Source: SB21 sp964415295 | Lineage (GTDB): Bacteria > CLD3 > SB21 | Direction of reading: 5' to 3' | Assembly (NCBI GenBank): GCA_964415295.1 | Contig: CAYPYN010000016.1 | Location: 1 to 16,152 of the forward strand | DNA length: 16,152 nt | Shown here: piece after piece, positions 13,914 through 16,152 of the stretch | Layout: each line of letters begins with the position of its first letter | Position numbering within the stretch: the stretch's first letter is position 1 | The notes under the pieces: generated by a model | Database searches by the model: none | What the model was told of the DNA's origin: nothing | What the model saw: the letters and a program-made list of their open reading frames with translations, nothing else | Made by a program: the position numbers and the translations under genes

Positions 13914-14855
13914 GTGAGGACGGGCTTTGTATCGGATCCGCTGTTTCTTCAACACCGCGACAGGAGCGGAAATCATCCAGAATGTCCTGAGAGGCTGCAA
14001 AGCATCACCGGGAAATTGATCGACGAAGGAATCTCGGAACGGTTAATTCCGGTTGGAGCGCGACAGGCGGATGATGTATCCATCCTGAGGTGCCATACGC
14101 AGACGCATGTGGACCGAATCAGAAAAGCCCTTCCCAATGCTCCTTGTCATTTGGATGCGGATACTTATCTCCATCCCGATTCTTTGGCGGCAGCTTTGAC
14201 GGCATGCGGCGGCGTCATGCAGGCGGTCGACGCCATTATGGACGGAACGTGCGGGAACGTATTTTGCGCCGTCCGTCCGCCGGGTCATCATGCGGAGTCC
14301 GATCGTGCGATGGGTTTTTGTCTTTTCAATAATGCGGCGATCGGCGCCCGCTACGCGCAGGTTCAATACGGTCTCCAACGCATTTTTGTCCTCGATTGGG
14401 ATGTGCATCACGGTAACGGTACCCAGGAGATATTTTACGAAGACGATTCCGTTTTCTACTTCAGCACCCATCAGTTTCCGCTTTATCCCGGCACGGGACG
14501 AAGAGAAGAAAACGGCAAAGGCCGAGGCCTTGGATATACGCGCAATATTCCTTTGCCGGCCGGAAGCGGGGATGCGGTCTATCAGGAAGTATTCGCAGAC
14601 GATTTGAATGAATGTATCAAATATTTTGATCCGGAACTATTGATCATCTCCGCAGGATTTGATGCCCATGAGAGAGATCCTTTGGCTCAGATGCGGGTTA
14701 CCACGGAAGGTTTTGCGGAAATGACGCGTATAGTGAAAAATGCCGCCGAACATTATTGCCGGGGCCGCCTGATCTCGGTGCTGGAAGGCGGTTATGATCT
14801 GAAGGCCTTGGCTGATTCGGTCTGCGCACACATACAGGTTCTGATGCATGACTGA
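13914..14855 (+). CDS. Zinc-dependent deacetylase of the histone deacetylase/AcuC family
   Basis: The 313-residue protein belongs to the arginase-fold deacetylases, which remove acyl groups from lysine or polyamines in the cytoplasm. Diagnostic motifs in order are the early HPECPERL (21-28), RPPGHHAE (121-128) with the catalytic H125 and H126, DWDVHHGNGTQ (161-171), SAGFDAHERDPLA (246-258) and LEGGYD (290-295). D163, H165 and D250 are the zinc ligands and Y294 is the transition-state tyrosine. All catalytic residues are present, so it should be active. It starts with GTG at 13914; an in-frame stop at 13902 excludes a longer form. It ends by overlapping the next gene by 8 bases. The natural substrate, such as acetyl-CoA synthetase, acetylpolyamines or other proteins, cannot be read from sequence. 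Confidence 0.92.
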   Translation: MRTGFVSDPLFLQHRDRSGNHPECPERLQSITGKLIDEGISERLIPVGARQADDVSILRCHTQTHVDRIRKALPNAPCHLDADTYLHPDSLAAALTACGGVMQAVDAIMDGTCGNVFCAVRPPGHHAESDRAMGFCLFNNAAIGARYAQVQYGLQRIFVLDWDVHHGNGTQEIFYEDDSVFYFSTHQFPLYPGTGRREENGKGRGLGYTRNIPLPAGSGDAVYQEVFADDLNECIKYFDPELLIISAGFDAHERDPLAQMRVTTEGFAEMTRIVKNAAEHYCRGRLISVLEGGYDLKALADSVCAHIQVLMHD

Positions 14856-15444
14856 TGCCACGAAAAGCCGGCGCCGATTCTCCTGGGCCGCCGCTGCAGC
14901 AAGCACTGTGATATTTAATTTGTTCTTTGATCTTCATGCTCAGACTTCCACGGACAGTATCGCTGGAAGCGGTGCCCAAAGCAGAGCTTTTTCGGTGGAC
15001 ACATTATACCGGTCCCCCTGGGGTGCCGTTGGACGTTCTTTTCTCATGCCCGGATGGGGGCAGTGGTACAACGACAGCCGCTGGAAAGCGCCGGTCTTTA
15101 TTGCCGGAGATGTTTCCATGCTGCGCATTTACTCGATCAAGAACCGAAAAGTAAAACGCATTGAGAATCAGCGCAAACAGATCGATCGGCAAATAAAAAA
15201 CGATCCGTTCTTGACGTCCGAACAAAAACAGATCCTTCGAAGCCGTTACAACAATCTGACCGGCGATCTGGACGGCGCGCTCAACGACCGCAATTTGTAC
15301 GGATGGCTTTTTGCCATCTCACACCTGCTCGGTATGGTTGATGCTTATGTGGATGCGCATTTATACAAGTTTAAAGATAAAATGGATCTGGCCTGCGAAA
15401 CCGATACACGTCAGGTATACCTGAGCTGGCGGATTCGATGGTAA
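14848..15444 (+). CDS. Exported DUF5683-like protein
   Basis: This 198-residue protein resembles the DUF5683 family, known mostly from the Bacteroidota and related groups and of unknown function. Residues 1-31 form a signal sequence (basic start, hydrophobic AAAAASTVIFNLFF, possible cleavage after LHA). The motif SPWGAVGRSFLMPGWGQWYN (56-75) followed by SRWKAPVF is characteristic of the family. A long basic, helical, possibly coiled-coil region (100-148) follows. The C-terminal segment YGWLFAISHLLGMVDAYVDA (151-170) may re-enter or span the membrane. It overlaps the deacetylase gene by 8 bases (its ATG lies before that gene's TGA), which indicates translational coupling. It is 17 bases upstream of the REC-HisKA gene. 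Confidence 0.75.
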   Translation: MTDATKSRRRFSWAAAAASTVIFNLFFDLHAQTSTDSIAGSGAQSRAFSVDTLYRSPWGAVGRSFLMPGWGQWYNDSRWKAPVFIAGDVSMLRIYSIKNRKVKRIENQRKQIDRQIKNDPFLTSEQKQILRSRYNNLTGDLDGALNDRNLYGWLFAISHLLGMVDAYVDAHLYKFKDKMDLACETDTRQVYLSWRIRW

Positions 15445-15461
15445 TAACCCTGTGATTGCGA

Positions 15462-16152
15462 ATGGATAAACCAATAGGAAATGATTCGGCGGAGACCATG
15501 GCCTCTGCGGCTCCCGTAGAAGCGGCAAAGTCCCTTCAGGACATTCTTGTTGTCGATGATGAGGTGGACAATCTGGATCTGCTACGGCGGACTTTCAGGC
15601 GGGAGTACAATGTTCATACGGCCAACAGCGCCATGGAAGCCCTCAAACTTCTTGAGACGCGCGAATTTGCCGTGATCGTCAGCGATCAGCGCATGCCGGA
15701 AATGACCGGCGTTGAGTTGCTCCAGCGTGCCCGGGAGAAGTATCCGCTGACGATCCGCATACTGCTGACCGGTTATACAGATATCAACGCGCTGGTTGAT
15801 GCGATCAACATGGGTCACGTTTACCGTTACGTGACCAAACCGTGGAGCCGTGAAGAGATCGTCATGACGGTCAAACGCGCCGTGGAGCATTATGAGACAA
15901 CCAAGCAGAACTTCCGTTTGCTCGACGAATTGAAAATCAAGAATGAACAGTTGGAACAAAGTTACCGCGAATTGAAGAGACTCGACGAACTAAAGACCCG
16001 TTTCATGGTCATCTCCAGCCATGAACTCCGCACGCCGGCCTCGATCATCTCCGGGAATCTCGAATTGCTGATGTCCGGTGCGATCGGTGAATTTACGCCC
16101 GACCAAAAGGAAATCATTGAGAATGCCAGCAAGGGCACCACTCGCCTGATCG
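15462..16152 (+). CDS. Hybrid response regulator/histidine kinase (REC-HisKA), truncated by the window end
   Basis: The frame opens at ATG 15462 and stays open to the last base, so 230 residues are visible and the C-terminal ATPase domain lies beyond the window. A short Ala-rich lead (1-25) is followed by a receiver domain. It has the acidic pair D32 and D33, the phospho-acceptor D75 in SDQRMPEMTG, T103 in LLTGYTD and K126 in VTKPW. Residues 143-180 are charged and heptad-like, probably a coiled-coil linker. The HisKA helix begins SSHELRTP with phospho-His H187. This REC-first order suits a cytoplasmic kinase that receives a phosphoryl signal and then autophosphorylates. No strong Shine-Dalgarno site is visible; ATG 15498, behind GGAG, is an alternative start. 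It lies 17 bases after the DUF5683 gene. Confidence 0.93.
   Translation, partial: MDKPIGNDSAETMASAAPVEAAKSLQDILVVDDEVDNLDLLRRTFRREYNVHTANSAMEALKLLETREFAVIVSDQRMPEMTGVELLQRAREKYPLTIRILLTGYTDINALVDAINMGHVYRYVTKPWSREEIVMTVKRAVEHYETTKQNFRLLDELKIKNEQLEQSYRELKRLDELKTRFMVISSHELRTPASIISGNLELLMSGAIGEFTPDQKEIIENASKGTTRLI

Noticed and set aside
1..16152. Mobile element, CRISPR array, tRNA or rRNA gene
   Set aside because: I saw no transposase or integrase reading frame, no spaced direct repeats and no cloverleaf or rRNA sequence; the window is ordinary chromosomal DNA apart from the noted clusters.

Overview
This is a bacterial chromosomal window of roughly 50% GC, densely coded, with no transposase, integrase, tRNA, rRNA or CRISPR array that I can see. 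It starts inside secY and ends inside a sensor kinase gene. The core genes (rpmJ and rpsD with intact zinc cysteines, an enlarged L17, mixed use of Shine-Dalgarno sites) and the DUF5683-type protein suggest a lineage near the Bacteroidota/Ignavibacteria/Calditrichota side of the tree (FCB group). The clearest promoters are E. coli-like (TTGACA-17-TATATT), not the -33/-7 type of Bacteroidota proper. The phylum is therefore only a weak inference.

Region 1 (1-5598, + strand) is the distal spc operon and the alpha operon: secY (3' part), map, infA, rpmJ, rpsM, rpsK, rpsD, rpoA, rplQ. A small unrecognised lysine-rich, four-cysteine protein follows, then a strong intrinsic terminator. These genes cover protein export, N-terminal Met removal, translation initiation, 30S/50S assembly and the RNA polymerase alpha subunit. 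A sigma70-like promoter lies just upstream of infA. Three genes (infA, rpsM, rpsK) start with TTG and rpoA starts with GTG.

Region 2 (5642-9007, + strand) holds a secreted GHL10/DUF187-type glycosidase-like protein, then nrfH and nrfA. The last two form the tetraheme quinol dehydrogenase and pentaheme nitrite reductase of respiratory ammonification, so the organism can probably use nitrite as an electron acceptor. A bidirectional terminator closes nrfA and also the opposing operon.

Region 3 (9006-12724, - strand) is gatC, pyrG, nadB, read leftward from a near-consensus promoter. They encode the GatC subunit of the tRNA amidotransferase, CTP synthase and L-aspartate oxidase. A terminator-like hairpin between gatC and pyrG may attenuate pyrG or simply end the gatC message.

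Region 4 (12760-16152, + strand) starts from a second promoter, divergent from gatC. It encodes a membrane protein with an N-terminal signal and a C-terminal anchor, a STAS-domain anti-sigma-antagonist-like protein, a zinc deacetylase of the histone deacetylase/AcuC family, an exported DUF5683-like protein, and a REC-HisKA hybrid signalling protein cut by the window end. Close spacing and one overlap suggest one transcript. This is the least understood part of the window and the best candidate for an undescribed functional unit.
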